DNA of 64,000 bases from Paludibacteraceae bacterium. GTDB taxonomy: Bacteria; Bacteroidota; Bacteroidia; Bacteroidales; Paludibacteraceae. The stretch is taken from positions 1-64,000 of the forward strand of contig JAGBCD010000018.1 in NCBI GenBank assembly GCA_017938155.1. The letters are read 5' to 3'. The notes under the pieces are model-generated. The model was given only the letters and a program-made list of their open reading frames with translations, did no database searches and had not been told where the DNA came from. The position numbers and the translations under genes were made by a program. Below, piece by piece: positions 15,757-24,468 of this stretch (positions are counted from its first letter, which is position 1; the number at the start of each line of letters is the position of its first letter).

Positions 15757-16657
15757 TAATAATACAACAATATGCTTCACAAGGAACATCCTATTGATAG
15801 GGATGTTTCTTGTGTTTGTTTTATATTCACATCCATCCCAAGCACAATTAGTTGCAGATATCCATGAGCCTTCTGGACGTTTGACAAACCAATGGTGGGA
15901 CACCCATCCTAAGCGATTAGGGTTTGATTGGGAAGTATCTTGCAGTTTGGAAAGCAACTATCTGTGGAGAGGACTCTATGTAGGAGGACTATCAATTCAA
16001 CCTTATGCCAAAGTCTCTTACGAGGGAGTATTTATTGACACATGGTGGAATATCGGAAGTAACAATTGGGCATTTGAAGCATTTAATCCCGAATTAGACA
16101 TTTCAATTGGACTTAATCGTTGGGGACTAATCTTGCAATTCACACATATGTACTATTTTGACCGCTATTCCAATGGTGAAAGAACTAAATTCTTTGACTA
16201 CAAAGATCCAAAAGATGGTATCGGTGGCATAAATACAGAATGGAAAATAGGTTATAAAATAAGTAGTCGAATACCTTTGTCCATCATGTGGGCTACTCGC
16301 ACATGGGGAAAAGATGGATATATTGATAATGAGGGTAATAGGAAACGAGCATATTCCACATATATAGAATTAGGCTATGATTTTAATTTACCCCATGACT
16401 TTTCCATCCAAGCCAAGATTGGTATCACACCTTGGAAAAGCGTCTATACTTTTTACCAAGGCGATTTTGCTGTGAATAACATCAGCATCAAAGGATTGCA
16501 CACTTGGAAAATCAACCGACACATTACGCTTGATGCACACGTGCATGTCATGTTAAATACATGGAATGTAAACAAATACAATTTGATTAGACAAATAAAT
16601 GAGTGTTCTGATCAAAAGTTAAATCTAAATTTGGGTTTCGCTATTTACTATAATTAA
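15746..16657 (+). CDS. Outer-membrane protein, WRG-type barrel (paralog 1)
   Basis: The best start is the ATG at 15746 (303 residues), because an N-terminal membrane segment ILLIGMFLVFVLYSHPSQAQ then sits at about residues 16-35 as a signal peptide; an upstream ATG at 15710 would lie deeper in the previous gene. The mature protein has SCSLESNYLWRGLYVGGLSI and DTWWNIGSNNWAFEAFNPE, with alternating aromatic beta strands to the end. It is clearly related to the next gene. Function unknown; a porin-like or structural barrel is likely. Confidence 0.8.
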   Translation: MACNNNTTICFTRNILLIGMFLVFVLYSHPSQAQLVADIHEPSGRLTNQWWDTHPKRLGFDWEVSCSLESNYLWRGLYVGGLSIQPYAKVSYEGVFIDTWWNIGSNNWAFEAFNPELDISIGLNRWGLILQFTHMYYFDRYSNGERTKFFDYKDPKDGIGGINTEWKIGYKISSRIPLSIMWATRTWGKDGYIDNEGNRKRAYSTYIELGYDFNLPHDFSIQAKIGITPWKSVYTFYQGDFAVNNISIKGLHTWKINRHITLDAHVHVMLNTWNVNKYNLIRQINECSDQKLNLNLGFAIYYN

Positions 16658-16671
16658 TCATTAAACTCTTT

Positions 16672-17538
16672 TTGAAAATGAAACGATTCATTTTAACACT
16701 ACCTATCTTATTGTGTCTGATCTGCAATGATACACTTGCTGCAGGAAAAGTCGCTTTGGGATATGACTTGGGAGCTGAAGTAGTAAGTGCTTACTTATGG
16801 AGAGGACAATATAATGGTGGTTTAAGTTTTCAACCTATGGCAACTATTGGATTTGATACCGAGAATACTAGTTTTCGTATCGGAGCATGGGCATCCATCG
16901 GCGCAAGTGATTGGGCATTCAAAAGCAATTTACCTATAGGAGAAGAAGATCCTAACACTTACTTCGTACCTGAAGTTGACCTAATGTTGTCCTATAACTT
17001 CTACGGAATAACAATAGGAGCCAATCATTACTATTACTGCGATGGAAGCAATTTCTTCTCATGGAAACCTACCCAAACCTTCTTAGAGGATGAAAATAGT
17101 AGTCAAACCGAAGTTTTTGTAGGCTATAGTTTTGACCATTCTTTTGGACAAGCTGCCTATATCAATTGGTATACATTTGTTGCTGGAAATGATTTTTTAT
17201 ACAACGAAGAGACCCTTGAGTTGGAACGCGCATGGTCCTCTTATTTAGAAATGGGTTATGACTATTCCTTTGACTTTGGGCTAACATTAGGGATTCAATT
17301 GGGTTTCTCTCTTTGGGAAAGCGAAATCTATGGTAACGAAGACTTTGCTTTGACCAACCTATCTGCTCGAATAGGACAAGAATGGGAGTTTGACCTATGC
17401 TCTATTGAAATCTTTGCACAAGGTATGCTAAACACACACGACATAACCAAAGACAATCTATTTGTAAAAGGAGCTGGAGACAATAAAATCGGAATCCAAA
17501 AACTAAATGGCACGATAGGATTAGGACTTTGGTTCTAA
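16672..17538 (+). CDS. Outer-membrane protein, WRG-type barrel (paralog 2)
   Basis: 288 residues with a signal peptide (LPILLCLICNDTLA, cleavage about residue 24). It repeats the features of the previous gene: EVVSAYLWRGQYNGGLSFQP, RIGAWASIGASDWAFKS, EVDLMLSYNFYGITIGANHY and a C-terminal GTIGLGLWF with terminal Phe. The tandem pair arose by duplication and has since diverged strongly. ApbE follows after three bases, so barrel proteins and flavin transferase are co-expressed. Confidence 0.82.
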   Translation: MKMKRFILTLPILLCLICNDTLAAGKVALGYDLGAEVVSAYLWRGQYNGGLSFQPMATIGFDTENTSFRIGAWASIGASDWAFKSNLPIGEEDPNTYFVPEVDLMLSYNFYGITIGANHYYYCDGSNFFSWKPTQTFLEDENSSQTEVFVGYSFDHSFGQAAYINWYTFVAGNDFLYNEETLELERAWSSYLEMGYDYSFDFGLTLGIQLGFSLWESEIYGNEDFALTNLSARIGQEWEFDLCSIEIFAQGMLNTHDITKDNLFVKGAGDNKIGIQKLNGTIGLGLWF

Positions 17539-17541
17539 AAA

Positions 17542-18540
17542 ATGAAACGCATATATTCCATATTTATTGCCTTGATTATTGCAATTGGATTGTTAATCAT
17601 AACCAAACACAGCACCCTACAATACTTTACTAATCAAGGCCACGTTTTCGGAACGTATTATAATATCAAATACCAAGCGTCCGAAGATCTTCACCTTGCT
17701 ATTCAAGAACATCTGCTACGAGTTGATAGTTCATTGAGTATGTTCAATCCACATTCTACAATCAGCAAAATCAACAGAAACGAAGCAGTTGAGTTGGATA
17801 GTCTATTTATCAATGTCTATACTACATCACAACAAATAAGTAAACTAAGCGATGGGGCTTTTGACATCACAGTTGCACCTTTAGTTAATGCGTGGGGATT
17901 TGGTACTTTTGAAAAAAAACATGAAATGGATACCCATCAAATAGATAGTCTCCGCAATCTTGTTGGATATCAAAAACTACATTTTGATGGCAGACATATC
18001 ACAAAAGATAATCCTCATATGCTATTAGATGCTAGTGCCATTGCCAAAGGGTATGCCTGTGACGTGATTGCATCTATGCTACAACAATATGGCTCAGAAA
18101 ATTACTTGGTAGATATTGGCGGAGAAGTAGTAGCTCGAGGACATAATAAGCAAGGAGAAAAATGGCGCATAGGTATCAGCAGTCCCGAAGACGACCCTAC
18201 AGCACAACAATCCATACAATATATCATCGCCACCGACACAATATGTATAGCAACCAGCGGCAATTATCGACGCTACTACTACGATGGCAACACCAAACGC
18301 AGTCACACCATTGATCCTCAAACGGGTTATCCAGTAGAACACAGTCTCCTTAGTGCTACCGTTATCGCTAAAGGATGTATGCAAGCAGATGCTTTGGCTA
18401 CCGCATGTATGGTCTTAGGCACACAACAAGCACTTGACATGATAGAATCCACTCAAGATGCAGCATGCTATTTGATTGCGTCCGAAGGAGACAGTACTGT
18501 TGTACTAACTAGTAGTTTGTGGTCTATGTATGTAAAATAA
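17542..18540 (+). CDS. apbE: FAD:protein FMN transferase (ApbE)
   Basis: Attaches FMN from FAD to Thr or Ser of target proteins (such as NqrB/NqrC or RnfD/RnfG) outside the cytoplasmic membrane. 332 residues with an N-terminal membrane anchor (residues 5-22). Motifs: VDSSLSMFNPHSTISKIN, GAFDITVAPLVNAWGFG, LDASAIAKGYACD, NYLVDIGGEVVARG, KRSHTIDPQTGYPV and QADALATACMVLG, covering the FAD and Mg2+ sites. Its target is not in the window. Confidence 0.96.
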   Translation: MKRIYSIFIALIIAIGLLIITKHSTLQYFTNQGHVFGTYYNIKYQASEDLHLAIQEHLLRVDSSLSMFNPHSTISKINRNEAVELDSLFINVYTTSQQISKLSDGAFDITVAPLVNAWGFGTFEKKHEMDTHQIDSLRNLVGYQKLHFDGRHITKDNPHMLLDASAIAKGYACDVIASMLQQYGSENYLVDIGGEVVARGHNKQGEKWRIGISSPEDDPTAQQSIQYIIATDTICIATSGNYRRYYYDGNTKRSHTIDPQTGYPVEHSLLSATVIAKGCMQADALATACMVLGTQQALDMIESTQDAACYLIASEGDSTVVLTSSLWSMYVK

Positions 18541-18592
18541 ATGTTTAAAGTGATTGTTTTTGCTTTACAATTGCAACTTTCGTTTTTTTTTA

Positions 18593-18623
18593 TTGCATAA
18601 TTCAGATTTTTGTCTTACCTTTG
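18593..18623 (+). promoter_or_regulatory. Promoter of bamD
   Basis: TTG (18593-18595), 20 bases, TACCTTTG (18616-18623). It excludes any start codon before 18630. Confidence 0.8.
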
Positions 18624-18636
18624 CGGACTATTTCAT

Positions 18637-19443
18637 ATGATGAGTAAGAACGGACTAATATTATTTGCATTGACTTTATGTCTATCAGGATGCGGTGCGT
18701 ATCAACAAGTACTGAAGTCTACTGACCAACATTTCAAGTATGACAAAGCTATCGAGTACTTCAATAACGAGGAATACGTCAAATCGCAAACCCTGTTGGA
18801 AGAGGTGTCCCCATATTTCAAGGGAACAGATAAAGCTCAAGAGGTAATTATCTACTTGGGACGGAGTTATTTTGGACAGGAGAATTACCTATCCGCAGCA
18901 GAATATTATCAAGCATATATACGCAATTATCCTAAAGGAAGATATCACACAGAGGCACGATTCCAAACTGCGCATTGCTATTATCTTGAATCACCCGATG
19001 CACGTCTAGACCAAGACATCACTCACAAAGCTATTGAGCATTACACCTTATTTGTGGAAATGTTTCCAGAGAGCCCTTACGCACAACAAGCATATAAGGA
19101 GATGAATGAATTGTACGATAAGTTAGCATACAAAGAATTTTTAAGTGCAAAACTTTATTATAACCTCGGTTCATATTTAGGCAACAACTATTTAAGTTGT
19201 GAGATTACTGCTAAAAATGCACTCAAAAATTACCCCAACAACTCCTATAGCGAAGAGTTGAATTGGCTGATTTTTACGGCCAAATATCAACAAATGACCA
19301 ATTCCTTTGAAGCTAAAAAAGCAGAACGCGCCAGAGAAGCTGCCGATGAGTACTATAGTTTTATCAATCAGTTCCCTGAAAGCAAGCACATCAATGCTGC
19401 TCAACGCATGTTCAAAGAAATAAATAAAATCACCAACGAGTAA
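18637..19443 (+). CDS. bamD: Outer-membrane assembly lipoprotein BamD
   Basis: Part of the BAM complex that inserts beta-barrel proteins. 268 residues from the ATG at 18637 (a second ATG follows at 18640); the longer frame would begin inside the promoter. The lipobox is LCLSGC. The body consists of TPR-like pairs: KYDKAIEYFNNEEYVKSQTL, YLGRSYFGQENYLSAAEYYQ and the conserved FQTAHCYYLESPDARLDQD. Followed by omega and coaBC, the standard Bacteroidetes order. Confidence 0.95.
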   Translation: MMSKNGLILFALTLCLSGCGAYQQVLKSTDQHFKYDKAIEYFNNEEYVKSQTLLEEVSPYFKGTDKAQEVIIYLGRSYFGQENYLSAAEYYQAYIRNYPKGRYHTEARFQTAHCYYLESPDARLDQDITHKAIEHYTLFVEMFPESPYAQQAYKEMNELYDKLAYKEFLSAKLYYNLGSYLGNNYLSCEITAKNALKNYPNNSYSEELNWLIFTAKYQQMTNSFEAKKAERAREAADEYYSFINQFPESKHINAAQRMFKEINKITNE

Positions 19444-19483
19444 ATACTTATCTCAAATAATCCTCGTAACATACAAAAAGATT

Positions 19484-19816
19484 ATGGATTACAAAAAAAC
19501 TAAAGCGTCTAAGAATACTATAACGCGTGACATGAATCAATTATCAAGTAAAGTAGGTAATGTATATGAAACAGTGGCTATTATCTCAAAACGCGCCAAC
19601 CAAATCAGTACATCACTCAAGCGAGAACTTGATTCTAAACTCCAAGATTTTTCAGTTCCTCAAGAAGCCATGGATGAAACATTCGAGAACAAGGAACAAA
19701 TAGAAATCTCTCGTAGCTACGAAAAACTACCTAAGCCAACATTGATTGCCACTCAAGAGTATATTGATAACGAGTTGGTATATCGTGTAGGTAGCAAGGA
19801 CGATGCATTAAAATAA
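19484..19816 (+). CDS. rpoZ: RNA polymerase omega subunit (Rpb6-like, Bacteroidetes type)
   Basis: 110 residues with the Rpb6/omega core SSKVGNVYETVAIISKRANQ (about 21-40), followed by an acidic stretch and KPTLIATQEYIDNELVYR. Omega helps fold and stabilise the beta' subunit. The position between bamD and coaBC is characteristic for the phylum. Confidence 0.92.
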   Translation: MDYKKTKASKNTITRDMNQLSSKVGNVYETVAIISKRANQISTSLKRELDSKLQDFSVPQEAMDETFENKEQIEISRSYEKLPKPTLIATQEYIDNELVYRVGSKDDALK

Positions 19817-19821
19817 CGATT

Positions 19822-21045
19822 TTGCATCTCGCAGGAAAACATATTTTGGTTGGTATTAGTGGCGGTATAGCTGCTTACAAAATACCCGAGTTGATTCGCC
19901 TACTAAAAAAAGCAGGCGCTGAAGTGAAAGTGACGACTACAAAGAACGCTTTGCAGTTCGTCACTAATCTTACATTACAAACCTTAAGCGGATATCCTGT
20001 ATATAGCGATGTTTTTGCATCTATCAACGAGCATAGCACCGAGCACATTTCTTTGCCTGATTGGGCTGACCTCATGGTAATAGCCCCAGCAACTGCCAAT
20101 GTTATCAACAAAATGGCTCATGGCATTGCAGATGACGCCCTAACTACAACATTCTGTGCGATGCGCAAACCAGTCGTTATTGCTCCCGCAATGAACGACA
20201 AGATGTATCTATCTCCTGCTACGCAAGCATCATTGCGAACACTATCTGAATGGGAAAATATAACCCTTTTAGATTGTGCGTCAGGAGAATTAGCTTGCGG
20301 TACTACGGGACGTGGCAGAATGCAAGAAGTGAATATAATTGCCGAAACGATAGAATACGCCCTAACTGAAAAAAAACTACAGAACAAACAAATACTCATC
20401 ACTGCAGGTCCTACACAAGAACAGCTTGACCCTGTTCGGTACATAAGCAACTATTCTACCGGTAAAATGGGATACGCTCTCGCACGCGCATGCTTGATGC
20501 AAGGAGCAGATGTAAGTTTAGTTAGTGGACCTACAAACCTACAGGTTCTGTCTATGCCACTTTTTCTTCAAGAGAAACAAGTGCATTTATACAACGTGTG
20601 CTCGGCACAGGAAATGTATCTATCTTGTGAAACTATTTTTCCAAAGGCAGACATAACTATCCTTTGCGCCGCCGTAGCTGATTTCACCCCAACAAATATA
20701 GCCGACAAAAAAATCAAAAAAGAGTCAGGACAAACCGAAATGACTCTATCTCTGTCCACTACAATAGATATTGCAGCCACATTGGGGGCAAAAAAGAGAG
20801 ACAATCAAATCGTCGTAGGTTTTGCATTAGAAACCGACCATGAGAAAGAACATGCATTGGAAAAAATGCAGAAGAAGAATCTAAACTTTATCGTATTAAA
20901 TTCGCTTCGCGATAGTGGTGCAGGTTTCGGACACGACACCAACAAAGTGACTATCCTATCCAATGATGGAGAAGAAAAAAACTTCCCCCTTATGTCTAAG
21001 GAGGAAGTAGCTCAAATCATTGTTTCACACACACTACTACCTTAA
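19822..21045 (+). CDS. coaBC: Bifunctional phosphopantothenoylcysteine decarboxylase/phosphopantothenate-cysteine ligase
   Basis: Two steps of coenzyme A synthesis. 407 residues starting at TTG (19822). CoaC half: LVGISGGIAAYKIPELIRLL, catalytic-His region SINEHSTEHISL, PATANVINKMAHGIADD, PAMNDKMY (substrate clamp) and LACGTTGRGRMQE with the reactive Cys. CoaB half: ITAGPTQEQLDPVRYISNYS, GKMGYALARA, AAVADFTPTN with KIKK, and VGFALETD. Last gene of the bamD operon. Confidence 0.97.
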   Translation: MHLAGKHILVGISGGIAAYKIPELIRLLKKAGAEVKVTTTKNALQFVTNLTLQTLSGYPVYSDVFASINEHSTEHISLPDWADLMVIAPATANVINKMAHGIADDALTTTFCAMRKPVVIAPAMNDKMYLSPATQASLRTLSEWENITLLDCASGELACGTTGRGRMQEVNIIAETIEYALTEKKLQNKQILITAGPTQEQLDPVRYISNYSTGKMGYALARACLMQGADVSLVSGPTNLQVLSMPLFLQEKQVHLYNVCSAQEMYLSCETIFPKADITILCAAVADFTPTNIADKKIKKESGQTEMTLSLSTTIDIAATLGAKKRDNQIVVGFALETDHEKEHALEKMQKKNLNFIVLNSLRDSGAGFGHDTNKVTILSNDGEEKNFPLMSKEEVAQIIVSHTLLP

Positions 21046-21060
21046 CAGATCACCATTTAA

Positions 21061-21125
21061 ATTGCTACAGCCTTATCCGTTAATGTCATAACACGTTATG
21101 ATAATAGATTTGTGTAGGTAGCAAT
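21061..21125. repeat. Nested inverted repeats between convergent genes
   Basis: Outer arms ATTGCTAC (21061-21068) and GTAGCAAT (21118-21125) enclose a perfect 16-base palindrome TCATAACACGTTATGA (21086-21101). It lies between coaBC and the convergent PspC gene, with no T-tract directly after it. Confidence 0.6.
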
Positions 21126-21149
21126 GTCCTTGTGTTTATAAAATCATTC

Positions 21150-21344
21150 TTACCTGTCACCCTTGGGCATAATAATCATCATCACGAAATAAACAACTGT
21201 AAAAGGCAACAAACCCGTTGCAAATAAAAAAATTGCAGCAATAATACGCATCAACGTAGTATCCACATCAAAATACTCTGCAAGTCCTGCACATACACCT
21301 GCAATCATGGCATTACTAGAACGCATCAATACTTTTTTACTCAT
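21150..21344 (-). CDS. PspC domain protein (paralog 1)
   Basis: 64 residues, a stand-alone PspC domain: SSNAMIAGVCAGLAEYFDVD, then DTTLMRIIAAIFLFATG, a membrane helix and VVYFVMMIIMPKG. PspC-type proteins are small membrane sensors or anchors linked to envelope stress; the specific role here is unknown. It resembles the gene at 59071-59265. It lies downstream of the PUR protein on the same strand. Confidence 0.92.
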   Translation of the reverse strand: MSKKVLMRSSNAMIAGVCAGLAEYFDVDTTLMRIIAAIFLFATGLLPFTVVYFVMMIIMPKGDR

Positions 21345-21440
21345 AACGATAAAAAATTACTTTTTAGACCAAACCACATCTATCCATGAAAAGTCATAGA
21401 CATTTTTCGTGAAATTGAAAAAGGGTTAAGATTCTGCTTA

Positions 21441-21848
21441 TTAATCTTTTCTAAGCATATTATTTAAGAAACCGATGATAGACTTTTCCTCTGCTTGAGG
21501 TTTCTCATTTTCTACTTCTTCTTCAGAAGCATCTACTGTAGCTTCTTTTGGAGTCCATTCAGGACGTTCTTCGATCTCTCCCACTTGACTTTGAACGTAG
21601 GCAATCACATCATTCAAACCTTCAGTAAAATGCGCAAAATCCTCTTTGTATAAGAACACCTTATGTTTCTCAAATTGAGGATTAGCATCATCAGCGCCAG
21701 ATTTCTTCTTACTTTCGGTAATGCACAAATATAAGTCTTCATTACGTGCTTTCTTAACATCTAAGTAATAGATGCGTTTGCCTGCTTTTACTGAACGTGA
21801 ATAAACGATTTCAGGTTCTTTCTTTTCATCAAATCTGCGATTTTCCAT
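21441..21848 (-). CDS. PUR-domain nucleic acid-binding protein (DUF3276)
   Basis: 135 residues. The conserved part ENRRFDEKKEPEIVYSRSVK, then AGKRIYYLDVKKARNEDLYL and FEKHKVFLYKEDFAHFTEGL, forms one PUR repeat that dimerises and binds single-stranded DNA or RNA in related proteins (Borrelia BpuR). The C-terminus is acidic and low in complexity. It has its own promoter; the target in this organism is unknown. Confidence 0.92.
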   Translation of the reverse strand: MENRRFDEKKEPEIVYSRSVKAGKRIYYLDVKKARNEDLYLCITESKKKSGADDANPQFEKHKVFLYKEDFAHFTEGLNDVIAYVQSQVGEIEERPEWTPKEATVDASEEEVENEKPQAEEKSIIGFLNNMLRKD

Positions 21849-21903
21849 CTCTAAAATGAACTAATAATTATACAAGACTGTTGGTTATTTAATATATTTG
21901 TGG

Positions 21904-21935
21904 CAAAGTTAACGTTTTTTTTTCATTTATGCAAA
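21904..21935 (-). promoter_or_regulatory. Promoter of the PUR-protein gene
   Basis: Minus strand TTTG (21935-21932), 20 bases, TAACTTTG (21911-21904). Confidence 0.8.
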
Positions 21936-21960
21936 TGAGTAAAAATAAATTTTAAAAATC

Positions 21961-21991
21961 TTGTATATATCATAGGAAAAGCGTATCTTTG
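21961..21991 (+). promoter_or_regulatory. Promoter of nusB
   Basis: TTG (21961-21963), 20 bases, TATCTTTG (21984-21991); divergent from the PUR-protein promoter. Confidence 0.78.
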
Positions 21992-22027
21992 CACAACAAT
22001 TTATAACACGTTTGAAGTTAAAGTACA

Positions 22028-22984
22028 ATGATTAATCGCACAATGGTACGAACACGAGTTGTCCAAACTCTGTTCGCGTATTACAAGGATGGTGAGAAAA
22101 CACCCTTGACAGCGAAAAAAGACTTGCTAAATGGCTTTGCCAGCACCTACAATTTATATTGTGTATTGTTGGACTTAGTCAACGAAATAACAACACTTGC
22201 CGAAGAGCAAATTGGCATTGCCATCAACAAGGCCAAGGCCACACACACACCTTATGTGGCAAATTACAAATTTGTTAACAATTTATTTGCGCAACAAGTT
22301 TTTAACAACCACACCCTTCGTAATTATCTCACCAACAATCATCTCGGTTGGGATGCAGGGTTGGACGCCATCATGTCTATTTATAAAGACATATTAGCAG
22401 CACCATTCTATCAAGAGTATATATCTAACGAAAATATTTCATACGAAGAAGACAAACGTATCTGGCGTAAGATATTTGCAGAAATCCTTCCTAACAACAC
22501 AGCATTACAGGCCGCATTGGAAGAAATGGAATTGGTGCTTGACCAAAACTATTGGACACAAGAGATTGATATCATCCTAAGTTACGTTGTCAAAACCATC
22601 AAACGTTTTAAACAATCAAACGGAGAAGACCAACCATTGTTGCAAATGTTTGAGTCAGAAGAAGAAGTGAGTTTTGCGAAAGATTTATTACGTTTGGCAA
22701 TAGAAAAACACGAAGAGTACAACGACTTGGTCGTATCGCACCTTAAAAATTGGGATGCCGACCGTATTGCCTACATGGACAAAATTATTTTACAAACTGC
22801 ATTAACGGAGATTCTGAACTTTCCTGATATTGCATTAGAAGTCTCTCTAAACGAATACTTAGAAATAGCAAAAGAATACTCCAGCGAAAAGAGCCATATA
22901 TTCATTAATGGTATTTTGGATGAGATATTGCGCAAATACAAACAAGAAAACAACCTACTGAAAGCAATGATGCTACGCGGATAG
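22028..22984 (+). CDS. nusB: Transcription antitermination factor NusB (long Bacteroidetes form)
   Basis: 318 residues, about twice the E. coli size. It starts MINRTMVRTRVVQTLFAYY, as in other Bacteroidetes; the C-terminal half is the canonical NusB fold with HLKNWDADRIAYMDKIILQT, EILNFPDIALEVSLNEYLEI and KEYSSEKSHIFINGILDEIL. NusB with S10 binds boxA RNA in rRNA operons. It heads nusB-yajC-ybbR, a conserved order in the phylum. Confidence 0.95.
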   Translation: MINRTMVRTRVVQTLFAYYKDGEKTPLTAKKDLLNGFASTYNLYCVLLDLVNEITTLAEEQIGIAINKAKATHTPYVANYKFVNNLFAQQVFNNHTLRNYLTNNHLGWDAGLDAIMSIYKDILAAPFYQEYISNENISYEEDKRIWRKIFAEILPNNTALQAALEEMELVLDQNYWTQEIDIILSYVVKTIKRFKQSNGEDQPLLQMFESEEEVSFAKDLLRLAIEKHEEYNDLVVSHLKNWDADRIAYMDKIILQTALTEILNFPDIALEVSLNEYLEIAKEYSSEKSHIFINGILDEILRKYKQENNLLKAMMLRG

Positions 22985-23046
22985 AGGTAACGTTGCACAA
23001 TGAGAGCAACACTTCAACAATGCTAATAAACTAAAAATGATTTGAT

Positions 23047-23388
23047 ATGCTTAATTTAATTTTATTACAAGCTGCCCAAACAGGGCAAAATGCCGCCGGT
23101 GGAGGTTGGCAGTTTTGGATAATGATGATACTTATTTTCGTCGTATTCTATTTTTTCATGATTCGTCCTCAACAAAAGAGACAGAAAGAATTAGAAAACA
23201 AACGCAACAATATGAAAAAAGGCGACAAGGTTGTTACAGCAGGTGGCATCTATGGCAACATTAAAGAGGTGCAAGAGAAGGCCTTCTTGATTGAAGTTTC
23301 CAAAGATGTTGTCATCAAGGTAGATAAAGGAAGTATCTATGCTTGTGCGGATGACGTCCAACCAACCGCTACTACAGAGAACAAATAA
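23047..23388 (+). CDS. yajC: Preprotein translocase subunit YajC
   Basis: 113 residues. One membrane helix (FWIMMILIFVVFYFFMI, about 24-40) leads into the conserved RPQQKRQKE, followed by KKGDKVVTAGGIYGNIKEV. YajC associates with SecDF-YidC at the Sec translocon. Confidence 0.96.
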   Translation: MLNLILLQAAQTGQNAAGGGWQFWIMMILIFVVFYFFMIRPQQKRQKELENKRNNMKKGDKVVTAGGIYGNIKEVQEKAFLIEVSKDVVIKVDKGSIYACADDVQPTATTENK

Positions 23389-23403
23389 TATAAAACAACA
23401 GCG

Positions 23404-23425
23404 ATTGGTGGGACTTCCCACCAAT
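23404..23425 (+). repeat. Perfect hairpin between yajC and ybbR
   Basis: ATTGGTGGG (23404-23412) pairs with CCCACCAAT (23417-23425) around ACTT. No T-run follows, so it may slow the polymerase or protect the upstream message rather than terminate. Confidence 0.7.
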
Positions 23426-23426
23426 T

Positions 23427-24443
23427 GTGTTATTATATAGCTTAATTACAGATAATTTGCACATTTTGGTCAATCGTTGGATAAATAAGATTAAACAACT
23501 AAGCAAAGTTGCTTTCCGTTTTCTTCACAGCAAGGAAACGCTTATCTATTTTGGGTTTGTAGGACTATCAACTATTCTTTGGTGGGGACATGCTATGGAC
23601 ACCAAACGTGATGCTACTATCAAAATTCCTATCATATACAAGGGGCTACGTGAAAACGTAGTACTGACAGAAAGTCTACCATCATATTTATCAGTTGATA
23701 TTCACGACAATGGCAAACTAATCCGAGAAACCAATTCACGAGATTTATCTATCACTTTAGATTTAGAGCATGAAATTAATCAACCCGACGGCACCATTAC
23801 CATCTCAAGCGAGACTTTAAGAAATCGTTTGAAAGATATTTTGTCTGGTACAACTAATATCCAGCATCTTTCACCTGATCATATTGTCGTAAATTATTAT
23901 CAGCAATATAACAAACGTGTACCTATTAAATTGATAGGCGAATACGGTCCTGCACCTGAGCATCAAATAACCAAGGTCCCCATTCTTGATCCTTGTAGCA
24001 TCATGATTTATGGGCGAAAAGAGATTATTAACAACATTACAATGGTAAATACGCTACCTTTTGAATTAAATAACATTCGGGACACTGTACAAGTACGCTT
24101 AGGTCTTGATAGCATTGCCAATGCACGATTGGCGGTTGATAGCGTCAGCCTTACCTTGTATGCAGAACGTTATACCGAAAAGAAATTTACACTTCCTATT
24201 AATATACTGGATGTGCCAAATAATTGTTCTGTCCGTTTGTTTCCATCTCATGTTACTATCAGCGTTCGCGTAGCTGTGGAACATTTCAATCTCTTACAAG
24301 CAAGTGACTTCAGAGCAATATGTAGTTATCCCATCCATTCATCAAAGGCGATGCTACCTGTAGAGGTTAAAACGTCCAATCCTTATGTAACCAACATACG
24401 AATCAATCCATCATCTGTAGAATATTTAATATCTACTCATTAG
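23427..24443 (+). CDS. YbbR-like domain protein
   Basis: Up to 338 residues. The frame opens with GTG at 23427, directly at the foot of a strong hairpin and without a ribosome binding site. TTG at 23457 (giving MHILVNRWINKIKQ) is a better start by comparison with the family's usual N-terminus. One membrane helix (about residues 42-57, FGFVGLSTILWWG) is followed by extracytoplasmic YbbR repeats, for example KIPIIYKGLRENVVLTESLP and KFTLPINILDVPNNCSVRLF. In many Bacteroides coaE follows; here a sugar aminotransferase takes that place. Confidence 0.85.
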   Translation: MLLYSLITDNLHILVNRWINKIKQLSKVAFRFLHSKETLIYFGFVGLSTILWWGHAMDTKRDATIKIPIIYKGLRENVVLTESLPSYLSVDIHDNGKLIRETNSRDLSITLDLEHEINQPDGTITISSETLRNRLKDILSGTTNIQHLSPDHIVVNYYQQYNKRVPIKLIGEYGPAPEHQITKVPILDPCSIMIYGRKEIINNITMVNTLPFELNNIRDTVQVRLGLDSIANARLAVDSVSLTLYAERYTEKKFTLPINILDVPNNCSVRLFPSHVTISVRVAVEHFNLLQASDFRAICSYPIHSSKAMLPVEVKTSNPYVTNIRINPSSVEYLISTH

Positions 24444-24468
24444 AATAAAGCAAATATACATATTTCAT

